DNA of 39,786 nt, taken from Patescibacteria group bacterium. GTDB taxonomy: Bacteria; Patescibacteriota; Minisyncoccia; Phycocordibacterales; Phycocordibacteraceae. Position numbers and translations under genes: made by a program. The notes beneath the pieces are model-generated. The model did not search any database. It was not told where the DNA came from and saw only the letters and a list, made by a program, of their open reading frames with translations. The stretch lies in assembly GCA_004322365.1 (NCBI GenBank), contig SCTS01000007.1:82266-122051 (forward strand). The letters run 5' to 3'. Shown in pieces: positions 16,277 through 25,671 of the stretch. Within the stretch, counting starts at the first letter, position 1; the number at the start of each line of letters is the position of its first letter.

Positions 16277-18388
16277 ATGCGAAGACGGCGCTTGATTAAA
16301 AATAAGAAATCTTTTTTCCTCATTATTAGTGCGCTTGCACTATTTAGTATAGGGGCTCTACTCATTTGGGCAGTGTCATTAAAAATCCCCGATATCAAGT
16401 CTTTGGAGACTAGAAAAATTGAACAATCAACAAAAATCTACGACCGCACAGGCACTGTTTTGCTCGACGATTTGAGCCAAAACATGATGCGCACTGTCGT
16501 TCCAGAGAGTGAAATTTCTCCGTACATAAAACAAGCAACCGTTGCAATAGAAGACACAGAGTTCTACCATCATGCCGGTGTACGCCCGTTAGCATTTCTT
16601 CGAGCAACGATTGTTAATGTTCTTTCTCTAGGTTTCGAGCAGGGTGGTTCAACAATTACACAGCAGGTAGTAAAAAACTCTATCCTCACTGCCGATAAAA
16701 CTATCGCGCGAAAGGTAAAGGAGTGGATTCTTGCAATAAAACTTGAGCAAGTGCTAACCAAAGAACAAATTCTCGAGCTCTACCTCAACGGGAACCCCTA
16801 TGGTGGTCTTATTTACGGTGTAGAGGAAGCGAGCGCGCAATACTTCACTAAACACGCAAAAGATGTAACTCTCGCCGAAGCGGCGTACCTCGCTGCCCTA
16901 CCCCAAGCCCCTACGTACTTTTCGCCGTACGGCAATCATCGCGATGACTTAGATAACAGAAAAAATCTTGTGCTCTCGCGAATGAAAGACTTGAAATTTA
17001 TATCTGAACAAGAATACACGCTAGCAAAATCTGAGGTTGTGGCTTTTGCTCCTCAAGCAACGGCTGGTATTCGCGCACCACATTTCGTCTTCTATGTTCG
17101 CGGGCTCTTGGAACAAGAGTTTGGTACGAGTGCATTAGAACAGTCTGGCTGGCGCATTATTACTACACTTGACGCCGACCTTGAAGCCAAAGCAGAAGAG
17201 ATTGTAAAGAAAAATGCTCTTGAAAATAAGAAGAAATTTAATGCTGAGAACGCGAGTATCGTCGCCATTGCACCAAAAACGGGAGACATTCTTGTGATGG
17301 CTGGATCCCGAGATTATTTTGATCCAGAAATAAACGGCGCCTACAACATAGCCTTAGCGAAACGCCAACCAGGTTCTTCATTCAAACCATTTGTGTACGC
17401 AGCCGCCTTCACTAAAGGATACACAGCAAACACCGTGCTCTTTGATGTGCCGACACAGTTCTCAACTGAGTGCCCGCCAGCAAGCTTGAGCGATACACCT
17501 CCTTGCTATGCACCAGGAAACTACGATAGTAAATTTAATGGGCCAATGACCTTGCGAGATGCACTCGCACAATCAAGAAATATCCCCGCAGTGAAAGTGC
17601 TCTATCTTGTGGGAATAAACAATGCACTTTCGCTTGCACGGTCACTTGGTATCACCACACTCGCCGGATCAGACCGCTACGGGCTAACTTTAGTTCTTGG
17701 TGGTGGCGAAGTCACCCCGCTCGACATGACAAGCGCATACGGTGTTTTTGCAAACGAAGGTGTGCGAAATCCATACCGCGCAATACTTCGTATTGAAGAC
17801 AAAAACGGAAATGAGGTAAAGTCATACACACTAACACCCGAAAGAGTGCTCGACGCCAATATCGCACTCTCCATCTCCGATATCCTTTCTGATAACGTTG
17901 CCCGCACTCCTGAGTTCGGAGCAACTTCCGCATTAAATTTCCCAAGTCGTCATGTTGCAGTAAAAACAGGAACAACAAACGATTACCGTGATGCTTGGAT
18001 TTTAGGCTACACACCCGACATATCCGTAGGGGCGTGGGCAGGCAATAATGACAACAGCCCTATGGCAAAAAAAATAGCCGGATTCATTGTGGCTCCTCTC
18101 TGGCATGAGTTTACACAATATGCTCTCACTAAATTCCCTAATACCCCCTTCCCTGAAGCAACTCCTTTAGAGGACCCGTCCGATAAACCAGTGCTTCGTG
18201 GTGTATGGCAAGGGAGCGACGGCACCGTTTCTGTGCACTCAATTCTCTACTGGCTTGATAAAAATGATCCGCGGGGAGCTCGCCCAAGTAACCCCAACAA
18301 TGATCCACAATTTGCTCGATGGGAGTGGGGCGTTAGAGACTGGGCAAGCCAACATGGCTTTGTAGATGGAACTCCGTTCACCCAATAA
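16277..18388 (+). CDS. Class A penicillin-binding protein (transglycosylase/transpeptidase)
   Basis: Glycosyltransferase motifs (EDTEFYHHAGV, GGSTITQQVVKN) and transpeptidase motifs (RQPGSSFKPFVY, SRN, KTGTTNDYRDAW). Confidence 0.95.
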   Translation: MRRRRLIKNKKSFFLIISALALFSIGALLIWAVSLKIPDIKSLETRKIEQSTKIYDRTGTVLLDDLSQNMMRTVVPESEISPYIKQATVAIEDTEFYHHAGVRPLAFLRATIVNVLSLGFEQGGSTITQQVVKNSILTADKTIARKVKEWILAIKLEQVLTKEQILELYLNGNPYGGLIYGVEEASAQYFTKHAKDVTLAEAAYLAALPQAPTYFSPYGNHRDDLDNRKNLVLSRMKDLKFISEQEYTLAKSEVVAFAPQATAGIRAPHFVFYVRGLLEQEFGTSALEQSGWRIITTLDADLEAKAEEIVKKNALENKKKFNAENASIVAIAPKTGDILVMAGSRDYFDPEINGAYNIALAKRQPGSSFKPFVYAAAFTKGYTANTVLFDVPTQFSTECPPASLSDTPPCYAPGNYDSKFNGPMTLRDALAQSRNIPAVKVLYLVGINNALSLARSLGITTLAGSDRYGLTLVLGGGEVTPLDMTSAYGVFANEGVRNPYRAILRIEDKNGNEVKSYTLTPERVLDANIALSISDILSDNVARTPEFGATSALNFPSRHVAVKTGTTNDYRDAWILGYTPDISVGAWAGNNDNSPMAKKIAGFIVAPLWHEFTQYALTKFPNTPFPEATPLEDPSDKPVLRGVWQGSDGTVSVHSILYWLDKNDPRGARPSNPNNDPQFARWEWGVRDWASQHGFVDGTPFTQ

Positions 18389-18404
18389 CTGCAAGTGCTC
18401 GCTT

Positions 18405-18467
18405 CTAGGGACTAGGTGCTAGGTGTAAATCCAGAAAGCTAAAACCTAGCACCTGACACCTATAACC
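18405..18467. repeat. Heptad-period CTAG-rich repeat, two opposed arrays
   Basis: CTAGGGA CTAGGTG CTAGGTG ... AGCTAAA ACCTAGC ACCTGAC ACCTATA ACC. Confidence 0.85.
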
Positions 18468-18470
18468 TTC

Positions 18471-18734
18471 CTATCGGATATCCCTCACAGTATTTCGCGC
18501 TTTCGGCATCTCTTGGAAAAGCTCATTGAGAATGGCGCCACGAGCAACCTGAATGGCGCTTTTTGCAACCGAAGAACAGCGAATAAATGCCACGGAATTT
18601 GATATGGACACATCTTCTTTTTTCACAGGAACTTTCGCAACAAAAAAAACAGCTGAAGCAACCGCGCGACGCACAGCATCATCTGGTGGTGTTAAGTTTT
18701 GGAAACGGGCAAGAAAATCATTTACGAGTTTCAT
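18471..18734 (-). CDS. Hypothetical 87-aa protein downstream of dnaN
   Basis: ORF with plausible composition between two heptad arrays; no firm family. Confidence 0.5.
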   Translation of the reverse strand: MKLVNDFLARFQNLTPPDDAVRRAVASAVFFVAKVPVKKEDVSISNSVAFIRCSSVAKSAIQVARGAILNELFQEMPKARNTVRDIR

Positions 18735-18740
18735 AAGGTG

Positions 18741-18802
18741 CTAAGTGCTAGGTGCTAGGTGCTAGCTTTTAAAGCTAGAAGCTAGTCCCTAGAACCTATA
18801 AA
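18741..18802. repeat. Heptad-period CTAG-rich repeat forming an imperfect inverted repeat
   Basis: CTAAGTG CTAGGTG CTAGGTG CTAGCTT TTAAAG CTAGAAG CTAGTCC CTAGAAC CTATAAA. Confidence 0.9.
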
Positions 18803-18806
18803 CTAA

Positions 18807-19907
18807 CTAACGATTCATCGGCATCACTAAGTATGTGAAGCCTTTATTAGGGACATCATTCATAACCATCGGCTTCCCAGCACCAGCTACAGAGAAAGTA
18901 ACGCTATCACCCACCACTATCGAAAGAGCATCAACAATATATTTTGCATTGAAATTAATATCAATATCTTCACCCTCAAGAACTGCTGGAATATGGTCAA
19001 TAGTTTCTCCCACCGAGGCATTCACCGCACGAACAGTGAATGTCTTTTCAGAAGCCTTTAATGAAATGTGTACCTGATTGAAAGAGTCCGTAAAAATTGA
19101 AATTTTTCTAAAAGCGCGTGACGCATCCTCTTTTAAACATGTCGCCGAAGCAACATAATTACGCGGAATAATTGCCTGATAGTCTGGGAAAGATCCATCT
19201 ATAGTTCGAGAAGTAATGTGCCCAAAATCAGATATAAATGAACACTGATTGTCCCCAACACGAACCTCAACATCAACACCTGACTCAATTGCCCTTAATA
19301 TATCAGGAACATTTCGTGCTGGTATTAGTACAGAATTAAATGAATTTTTTGTTTTTATAGGTATTTTTATTTCAGCAAGACGAAATGAATCTGTTGCCAC
19401 AGCAACAAGCTCCCCTTTTTCTAAAGTAAGGGAGATACTTGAAAGTTCTGGTTTTACACTAGAGGTTGACGCTGCAAATGAAACCGACTTCAATGCTGTT
19501 ATAAATTCTCGAACAGGTAAAGTTGCGGAACTCCCAACCCCATCCTTAACATATGATAATGTTGGGAATTCAGATGGATCAATAAGTGCTATAGAGGTAG
19601 TTCCCCTTTCACCATCAATAACAAGATTATTTCCTGATGTTTTTAATAATAATTTCTGATCAGTAAGTGCTGAAGTAGTTTGTGCAAGTATGTGTGCAGG
19701 AATAGCAATAATTCCATCTTGGATTATTTTTGCTTTAAGAATAACTTCTACACTTAAATCAAGGTTTGTTGCGCGAAGTACTGCCCTATCACCCTCAACA
19801 ACAATTACCACACAACCAAAAACAGGTAGTGAAAGATTTTTATTACTAACCTTAGATGCTATAGCAACAGCTTTCTCTAAGTTCTCTCTTAAAATTTCAA
19901 TTTTCAT
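18807..19907 (-). CDS. dnaN: DNA polymerase III beta sliding clamp
   Basis: MKIEILRENLEKAVAIASKVSNKNLSLPVFGCVVI... ending YLVMPMNR. Confidence 0.95.
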   Translation of the reverse strand: MKIEILRENLEKAVAIASKVSNKNLSLPVFGCVVIVVEGDRAVLRATNLDLSVEVILKAKIIQDGIIAIPAHILAQTTSALTDQKLLLKTSGNNLVIDGERGTTSIALIDPSEFPTLSYVKDGVGSSATLPVREFITALKSVSFAASTSSVKPELSSISLTLEKGELVAVATDSFRLAEIKIPIKTKNSFNSVLIPARNVPDILRAIESGVDVEVRVGDNQCSFISDFGHITSRTIDGSFPDYQAIIPRNYVASATCLKEDASRAFRKISIFTDSFNQVHISLKASEKTFTVRAVNASVGETIDHIPAVLEGEDIDINFNAKYIVDALSIVVGDSVTFSVAGAGKPMVMNDVPNKGFTYLVMPMNR

Positions 19908-20094
19908 ATTTTATTTTAATTAAGAGGATCCACTCATTCTAATACACTGTGGACTGTGTGGGTAGCTTGAAAGTCTTTTATTTAAGCTGTATTTATGGAT
20001 TTTTTTTAGAAGAAACTGTTTAAAAGTTTGTTTTGTATTGTGAATATTGAATGTTTTAGTTACTAGTCGCTTTGGTGTAATTGTTTTCAACATA

Positions 20095-20103
20095 TTATCC
20101 ACT
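20095..20103 (+). promoter_or_regulatory. DnaA box-like site TTATCCACT in the dnaN-dnaA intergenic region
   Basis: One mismatch to TTATCCACA. Confidence 0.35.
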
Positions 20104-20139
20104 AGTAATCCCAACAAGTTATTCATACTGTTTTCAACA

Positions 20140-21486
20140 TTATTTCAACATACCCCTAATTTCCTCAATTTGTGTCTTTAGGTCAGTGTCAGTTGTTATT
20201 CCCCCGCGAACCTTTTCACAAGCATGAATAACAGTAGTGTGGTCACGCCCACCAAAAACTGTCCCAATTGCTGGGTATGATAGGTGAAAATCCTCCCTAA
20301 GGATATACATCATTATTTGGCGTGGACGAACTACCTCACGACGCCTTGTTTTTGCATACATACTTGCCTCATCGATATTGTAGAACTCAGCAATCCTTGA
20401 AATAACATGTTTAACCGAAACAGCCCTCTTTGGTCTCGCTGTTGTTTTTATTAGGTCCTTAATTTGATCTTCAGAAAGTGTTCCCTTGAGTTGTATTTGG
20501 CACAAAATAGTATTAAGCATCCCTTCTATTTCACGAATGTTCCCTGGAACAGCTATGGAGAGGTTCTCGATAGTTAAATCAGAAAGTGTGAGATTCATCG
20601 ATTCAGCTTTTGTTTTAATGATTGCCATACGCGATTCATGGTCAGGTTCATTTATTGCAACAGCCATACCCGCAATAAAGCGAGACTTTAAGCGCTCAGT
20701 AATGTCAGGGATTAAATTTGGGTGCTTATCAGATGAGCAGACAATTTGCTTATTGGCATCATGGAGGGTATTGAATAGATGAAAGAATTCTTCCTGAATG
20801 GTCCCTTTTTTAGAGAAGAATTGTATATCATCAATAATGAGGACATCGTACGAGCGGTATTTATCTTTAAATGAAGGAATACTTCGGTTATTTATGGCAT
20901 TCATAAACTCAAACCCGAATCGCTCCGCAGTTAAATAGAAAACTTTCTTTGAAGGGTAGGCCTTTTTAATCTGATTTCCAACAGCTTGAGTGAGGTGTGT
21001 CTTTCCTCTCCCTGTTTCGCCATACACAAATAGCGGGTTGTAGGCAATTCCTGGGTTTTTTACAACCACTTGCCCTGCAGTAAAGGCTAGTTCGTTAAAG
21101 GGTCCCACGACAAAGGTGTCGAATGTATAGCGTGGATTTAAATTGTCCGATCTATTTATGTAATAGTCGGAGAGAGGAAGCTCTGATTCCGGTCGAGTTT
21201 CTACGATGACTTTTTCAGGGACTCGTTTTGGGCTTTCTTTTGAAACAATATATTCAACGCCACGCAAAGTATCAACAAAACCCCTGATTGTTTTTAAAAC
21301 GAGTTTACCAAACCGTTCAGAAACCCACTCTTTTGTTAGTTGATTAGGGACACCAACGAACACAACGCCGTCTTCTATCCGTACGATGTGGGTTTCCCCG
21401 AACCACATTTTGAAACTTGCCGGCGATATTGAAAGCTCTATGTTCGTTAGTGTATTTTCCCAGAGCTGTTTTGTGTCGAGTTCCAT
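20140..21486 (-). CDS. dnaA: Chromosomal replication initiator protein DnaA
   Basis: NPLFVYGETGRGKTHLTQAVGN...VLIIDDIQFFSKKGTIQEEFFHLFNTL...FGGRDHTTVIHACEKV. Confidence 0.98.
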   Translation of the reverse strand: MELDTKQLWENTLTNIELSISPASFKMWFGETHIVRIEDGVVFVGVPNQLTKEWVSERFGKLVLKTIRGFVDTLRGVEYIVSKESPKRVPEKVIVETRPESELPLSDYYINRSDNLNPRYTFDTFVVGPFNELAFTAGQVVVKNPGIAYNPLFVYGETGRGKTHLTQAVGNQIKKAYPSKKVFYLTAERFGFEFMNAINNRSIPSFKDKYRSYDVLIIDDIQFFSKKGTIQEEFFHLFNTLHDANKQIVCSSDKHPNLIPDITERLKSRFIAGMAVAINEPDHESRMAIIKTKAESMNLTLSDLTIENLSIAVPGNIREIEGMLNTILCQIQLKGTLSEDQIKDLIKTTARPKRAVSVKHVISRIAEFYNIDEASMYAKTRRREVVRPRQIMMYILREDFHLSYPAIGTVFGGRDHTTVIHACEKVRGGITTDTDLKTQIEEIRGMLK

Positions 21487-21519
21487 GTAAAATTACTGAA
21501 AGTTCAGTTATTATACCTG

Positions 21520-21589
21520 TGTGGAGAAAACAGCAAACTTGCGGAAAAGGCACGCTCGTGTTAATAAACTGTGAGATACTTGTGTATAA
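21520..21589. promoter_or_regulatory. Putative DnaA-binding region between divergent dnaA and rpmH
   Basis: TGTGGAGAA (21520-21528) and TGTGTATAA (21581-21589), each one mismatch from the reverse DnaA box TGTGGATAA. Confidence 0.4.
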
Positions 21590-21601
21590 CATTCAGCGAA
21601 T

Positions 21602-21757
21602 ATGAAAAGAACATACCAACCTAAAAAAAGAAAGAGAGCTACAACCCACGGTTTCTTAGTCCGTACGGCCACCACCTCAGGCAGGAAGGTTTTAAAGAAT
21701 CGTCGTCGTAAGGGTCGCGCAAAGCTCACTGTTGTAAGCAAAGTAAAAGGAAAATAA
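21602..21757 (+). CDS. rpmH: 50S ribosomal protein L34
   Basis: [51 protein letters not shown]; below the ORF-track length cutoff. Confidence 0.97.
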   Translation: MKRTYQPKKRKRATTHGFLVRTATTSGRKVLKNRRRKGRAKLTVVSKVKGK

Positions 21758-21813
21758 GGCAGAGATAGTTAGTGTTTAGGATGATTTTCACGTCTTAGTT
21801 TTCTGAATTTAAG

Positions 21814-21846
21814 CTAGCGCCTAGTCCCTTGAAGCTAGAACCTATC
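21814..21846. repeat. Heptad-period CTAG-rich repeat array
   Basis: CTAGCGC CTAGTCC CTTGAAG CTAGAAC CTATC. Confidence 0.8.
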
Positions 21847-21852
21847 GTTTCA

Positions 21853-22167
21853 ATGTTGTCGAAAAAAGAACGGGTTTCAAGGCTTACTTTCCAAAAGCGA
21901 CCTGTGCGAACGGGTCGCTTTATATATGGCTCTATAAAAGGGTTTGAGGGGCATCCGTCAGGTGCAGTTGTTGTGTCAAAAAAGGTTTGCCCCACAGCGC
22001 CCGAGCGAAACAAGCTTAGACGGCGCATTTATAACATTATTCGACCCCTTATCCGCACTGGAGCGATTGCCGGTGTGGTGGTCGTGTATCCAAACTCAGC
22101 GGCCCGCACAGCGAAGTTTAGTGAACTTAAAAGAGAACTGGAGAAGGTTCTAGGTGTTAGGTTATAG
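21853..22167 (+). CDS. rnpA: Ribonuclease P protein component
   Basis: MLSKKERVSRLTFQ...GAVVVSKKVCPTAPERNKLRRRIYNIIRPL; syntenic between rpmH and yidC. Confidence 0.92.
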   Translation: MLSKKERVSRLTFQKRPVRTGRFIYGSIKGFEGHPSGAVVVSKKVCPTAPERNKLRRRIYNIIRPLIRTGAIAGVVVVYPNSAARTAKFSELKRELEKVLGVRL

Positions 22168-22273
22168 CTTCTAGCTTTGAATTTAGAATCTGAATTTTCC
22201 CCGCAGCACAGCTGCGGGGTTTTTGATTTCAGAAAAAGCTAACACCTAACACCTAGTCCCTAGAACCTTTTAG
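22150..22273. repeat. Opposed heptad arrays flanking a GC-rich hairpin
   Basis: CTAGGTG TTAGGTT ATAGCTT CTAGCTT ... CCCCGCAGCACAGCTGCGGGGTTTTT ... CTAACAC CTAACAC CTAGTCC CTAGAAC CTTTTAG. Confidence 0.9.
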
Positions 22274-22297
22274 CCTCCTAGGCTACAATGCGATGAA

Positions 22298-23032
22298 ATG
22301 GCATCTTTTTTCCACACAGCAATCTATCAACCAATTTACAATGCGCTCGCTTTTATTATTGGTGTTGTACCAGGAGGTGATATAGGAATTGCCATTGTTC
22401 TCATCACGATACTTGTACGTCTCATCCTGTTCCCTCTCTCGATGTCTGCGATTAAAACACAGATTTCGATGCGTTCCATTGAGCCACAATTGAAGGAGCT
22501 CCGGGAAAAATTAAAAGACAACAAGGAAGAGCTGGCCCGTCGCACAATGGCACTTTTTAAAGAAAATAATATCAACCCCTTTGCAAGCTTTCTTCTCATA
22601 TTAATTCAACTTCCAATAATCATTGGGCTGTATCTCGTACTGGAGCACGAAAGCAAGGCGGTCTCATTTGACCCCAGCATTCTCTACGCGTTTGTGCAGG
22701 TTCCTGACCAAGCGTCGTTACTATTTCTTGGCTTTGTAGATCTTGCAGGCAAAAGTATTGTTCTCGCTATCATAGTGGCTATTACGCAGTTTATTTATGC
22801 TCGTCTTATGATGCCAGCGCTACCCCCTAAAAATACTTCAGGAAGCAAGCCTTCTTTCCAAGATGACCTATCGAGAAGTATGAATCTCCAAATGAAGTAT
22901 GTTTTCCCCGTTGTTATTGGCGTGGTTGCATATGCGGCGTCGTCAGCAATTGCGCTGTACTTTCTTGTAGGCAATCTTTTCAGTATTGGGCAAGAGTTAG
23001 CAATACGCCGAATGCACAATGGAAAAAAATAA
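22298..23032 (+). CDS. yidC: YidC/Oxa1 membrane protein insertase
   Basis: YNALAFIIGVVPGGDIGIAIVLITILVRLILFPLSMSAIKTQISMRSIEPQLKELREK. Confidence 0.93.
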   Translation: MASFFHTAIYQPIYNALAFIIGVVPGGDIGIAIVLITILVRLILFPLSMSAIKTQISMRSIEPQLKELREKLKDNKEELARRTMALFKENNINPFASFLLILIQLPIIIGLYLVLEHESKAVSFDPSILYAFVQVPDQASLLFLGFVDLAGKSIVLAIIVAITQFIYARLMMPALPPKNTSGSKPSFQDDLSRSMNLQMKYVFPVVIGVVAYAASSAIALYFLVGNLFSIGQELAIRRMHNGKK

Positions 23033-23495
23033 AGTCATCGCCGTTATTAAGGAGTTGGTTGCTAAAATGGGTTTAGACCTCAAAGATGTTGTTGTGTCTG
23101 AAGTCGCGGGGCATACCCTCTTCACGCTTCTCTCAGAAGATTCTGGGGCGCTTATTGGTACAGGGGGAGAAACGCTCCACGCCTTTAATCATGTGGTGAA
23201 AAAAACACTCGAAGCTGGTTCGAAAGGCGATGAACCATTTCGTTTTGTTGTTGATGTAAACGGATACCACTTGAAGCACATAAAGATGCTCGAGGCACAG
23301 GCACTTTCACTTGCAGAGCGTGCGCGTACTTTTAAGCACGATGTCGACATGAGCCCTATGAGCCCGTATGACCGTTTGATTGTGCACGCGTCTCTCCAAG
23401 GTTCCCCTAGTATCAAAACAGAATCAGAGGGCGAAGGTAAGCTTCGACATATTGTGATTCGCTATAAAGGTGAGGGGGTGCCAACGCCCCAATAG
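23019..23495 (+). CDS. jag: Jag/KhpB-like RNA-binding protein (KH-R3H)
   Basis: LLSEDSGALIGTGGETLHAFNHVVKK...VDVNGYHLKHIKMLEAQALSLAERA...MSPYDRLIVHASLQG. Confidence 0.88.
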   Translation: MEKNKVIAVIKELVAKMGLDLKDVVVSEVAGHTLFTLLSEDSGALIGTGGETLHAFNHVVKKTLEAGSKGDEPFRFVVDVNGYHLKHIKMLEAQALSLAERARTFKHDVDMSPMSPYDRLIVHASLQGSPSIKTESEGEGKLRHIVIRYKGEGVPTPQ

Positions 23496-23502
23496 CCTTA
23501 TT

Positions 23503-24717
23503 TTATTGATCCCTATTTAAGTCGAGTGACCACACACTGAGGTCATTTTTGTTTATGAAGAGAGCAAATCTACCGTCGGCAGAAACGGTCGGATTGAGAA
23601 CATCAATGGAGGTGTTTGCTATTTCCTGAAGATATCCTAATGAATGTGCGGTATTTTCAATGGGGCGAATAATCCATACAGAGTCACTAAAAGATATTTT
23701 ACCGAGGAGCCAATCATCCGGGAGTGTTGCTGTTCCCCCTCGCAAGGGATCTGATATTGCACAGAAAACACGCGGAGCGTCTTCTGAAATCCACGCACAC
23801 TTTGTTGCAAGGGTTTTTAGAGGAAGTGTGTAGTTTTGTCCGGTTTTTGTATCGATCATTCCAAGAAAAACCTTTACCCCTGTTGCTCCGCTGTAGAGAA
23901 TATAACGCCCTGTCGGGCTTGGTACTGAAAGAAGTCCAGGGATATCGCTCAATATTTTAGTAAGACCACCGTTGCTTTTAATTTCATATAAGAACCCCGA
24001 AGCTCCTGAAGAAGGAGCGCTCTGTATAAAAAAACGACTGTCTCCCGCGAGTGGCACCCATGAGCGAATTGGGGAAAGGAGAATTGTGCGAGATTTTGTG
24101 CCGTCGGGTTGCATAAGTTCAATTTGTGAACCTCGTAGAACTTCAGTAACCGTCATCATACTTAATCCGTTTTTGGCTACCGCAACGCGCTGGAATCCTT
24201 TGAGAGCGGATGTATTGAGAGATTGTTGTGAGCTCGTTGCATTGAGCACGCCAAATGCGTTTGAAATAGTTTCCGTGCCGGTTAATGTACGGAGGAGAAG
24301 GGCGGTGTCGTTAACTACAAGAAGCTCCTGCATGAGAGGAATTGTGGTATTAGAAATTCGTAGTTCCGCGTATGAGTCGGTAGGTGTTTCAAATATGTGC
24401 CCTGTTGCTCTCTCTGTAAACCGGATATGAGGTGGAGTTGTTGTTCCTGATGGAGAAGTAAACCACGCTCCTGCAGTGGGACGCGCACTCACCTGACGGA
24501 TACGAGCAGTTACTTTTTGCGCCGACTCCCCCGACGCTTCGTTTGTAGGTTTTTCTGAAGCTCGATTTCCTTGCCCGAATGGGAAAAATGCACTGAAGAA
24601 ATCTTTCGGTGCTCCAGCGGTGTTGCTGTCTGTTTTTTGAAACACGAAAAAGTATCCAACAGCAAAAAGTGCGACAGCAAGCAGTCCCAGACCAGAAATG
24701 ATAAGCGTTCGTCGCAT
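23503..24717 (-). CDS. Membrane-anchored hypothetical protein, possible beta-propeller ectodomain
   Basis: N-terminal TM LIISGLGLLAVALFAVGYFFVF; repeated SPTGRYILYSGA / VSADGRFALFIN segments. Confidence 0.6.
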   Translation of the reverse strand: MRRTLIISGLGLLAVALFAVGYFFVFQKTDSNTAGAPKDFFSAFFPFGQGNRASEKPTNEASGESAQKVTARIRQVSARPTAGAWFTSPSGTTTPPHIRFTERATGHIFETPTDSYAELRISNTTIPLMQELLVVNDTALLLRTLTGTETISNAFGVLNATSSQQSLNTSALKGFQRVAVAKNGLSMMTVTEVLRGSQIELMQPDGTKSRTILLSPIRSWVPLAGDSRFFIQSAPSSGASGFLYEIKSNGGLTKILSDIPGLLSVPSPTGRYILYSGATGVKVFLGMIDTKTGQNYTLPLKTLATKCAWISEDAPRVFCAISDPLRGGTATLPDDWLLGKISFSDSVWIIRPIENTAHSLGYLQEIANTSIDVLNPTVSADGRFALFINKNDLSVWSLDLNRDQ

Positions 24718-24721
24718 AGTG

Positions 24722-25666
24722 TTAACGAATTGAGCTACAACCAGATTGTGTGCTTAATGGTTGCCCGCAGTTACAAGGAAAGTTACTTGTTATTGTTAGT
24801 GTCGGATTTTGATTCATGAAAGTCGTAAGAGATGCATCACACTGAGAAGAGTTACTGAATGGGCCAGCCTGTCTCGTAATTCTTGCCCCAGTACCATTAG
24901 GAGGTTGTAAAAAGTCACCTCGCCAGCCGTACTGCACAGTTGTTGGTGATGCAGGCTGAGCTCCTCCTGGAGTAGGAGTAGCAGGTGCTGATGGACTTCC
25001 TGCTGGTGTTGCAGGTGAAGTAGGAGGAGTTGCGGAAGCGGGACAGCGTTGCACAGCGTCACCCGTTGTGCACTCGCCCCCAGTTGGTGTTAAGAATGCA
25101 TTATCAAGCCAACATGTTAGGGTACACCCAGCGCTCAATGTTCCATCGTACGCTCGCAATTCAGTTCCGCTCGGCAAAGCGCTTGGGTTAAGGGCACCAG
25201 TGGCTCCTGTTGCTCCGGTACTACCAGGAGGGGGTGTTGCTCTGCTCGAACTGCTTCCCCCTAAACCGCGTATGTTGTCATTGAGCGATTTTATATTGAG
25301 TATTTGGGGGTTGATGACGTTGAGCAGGATATACGATAATAAAAGTAAAACCAATCCTATGGCCGCTCCTTGGAGTCCTTCAATTGCGGCTTTTTTTGTC
25401 CCGATAGCATCGGATGTCATGTAGCGGATACCATCAAAGGTAATCATGACGACCCCAAGAATCGTGGCGACAGCAATGGTAAGTACGAATATTCCATTTA
25501 AGTAATCAGTGAGCGATGTTTCAGCCCCAACAGCGCCCCCAGTAGGGAGAGGTACCGATACAATTGGTTGAAATTGAAACTGAGGTGGAGCTTCAGCATG
25601 GGCCGGAGTTGCCACCACGAAGAGTGAAATGAGAATGAGCGAAAAGATGAAAAGTGTGCGTGGCAT
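24722..25666 (-). CDS. VirB2/TrbC-like pilin family protein with Pro/Thr/Ala-rich C-terminal extension
   Basis: Signal peptide, paired TMs (LNGIFVLTIAVATILGVVMITFDGIRYMTSD...AAIEGLQGAAIGLVLLLLSYILLNVINPQIL), then TPPTSPATPAGSPSAPATPTPGGAQPASP. Confidence 0.65.
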   Translation of the reverse strand: MPRTLFIFSLILISLFVVATPAHAEAPPQFQFQPIVSVPLPTGGAVGAETSLTDYLNGIFVLTIAVATILGVVMITFDGIRYMTSDAIGTKKAAIEGLQGAAIGLVLLLLSYILLNVINPQILNIKSLNDNIRGLGGSSSSRATPPPGSTGATGATGALNPSALPSGTELRAYDGTLSAGCTLTCWLDNAFLTPTGGECTTGDAVQRCPASATPPTSPATPAGSPSAPATPTPGGAQPASPTTVQYGWRGDFLQPPNGTGARITRQAGPFSNSSQCDASLTTFMNQNPTLTITSNFPCNCGQPLSTQSGCSSIR

Positions 25667-25671
25667 GGTAA

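Noticed and set aside
18405-18802. CRISPR array interpretation of the CTAG heptad repeats
   Set aside because: No constant repeat/spacer alternation and the period is 7 nt; no cas genes in the window.
19920-20126. 68-aa minus-strand ORF between dnaN and dnaA
   Set aside because: Lies in AT-rich intergenic DNA with a DnaA box-like site; no protein-like features.
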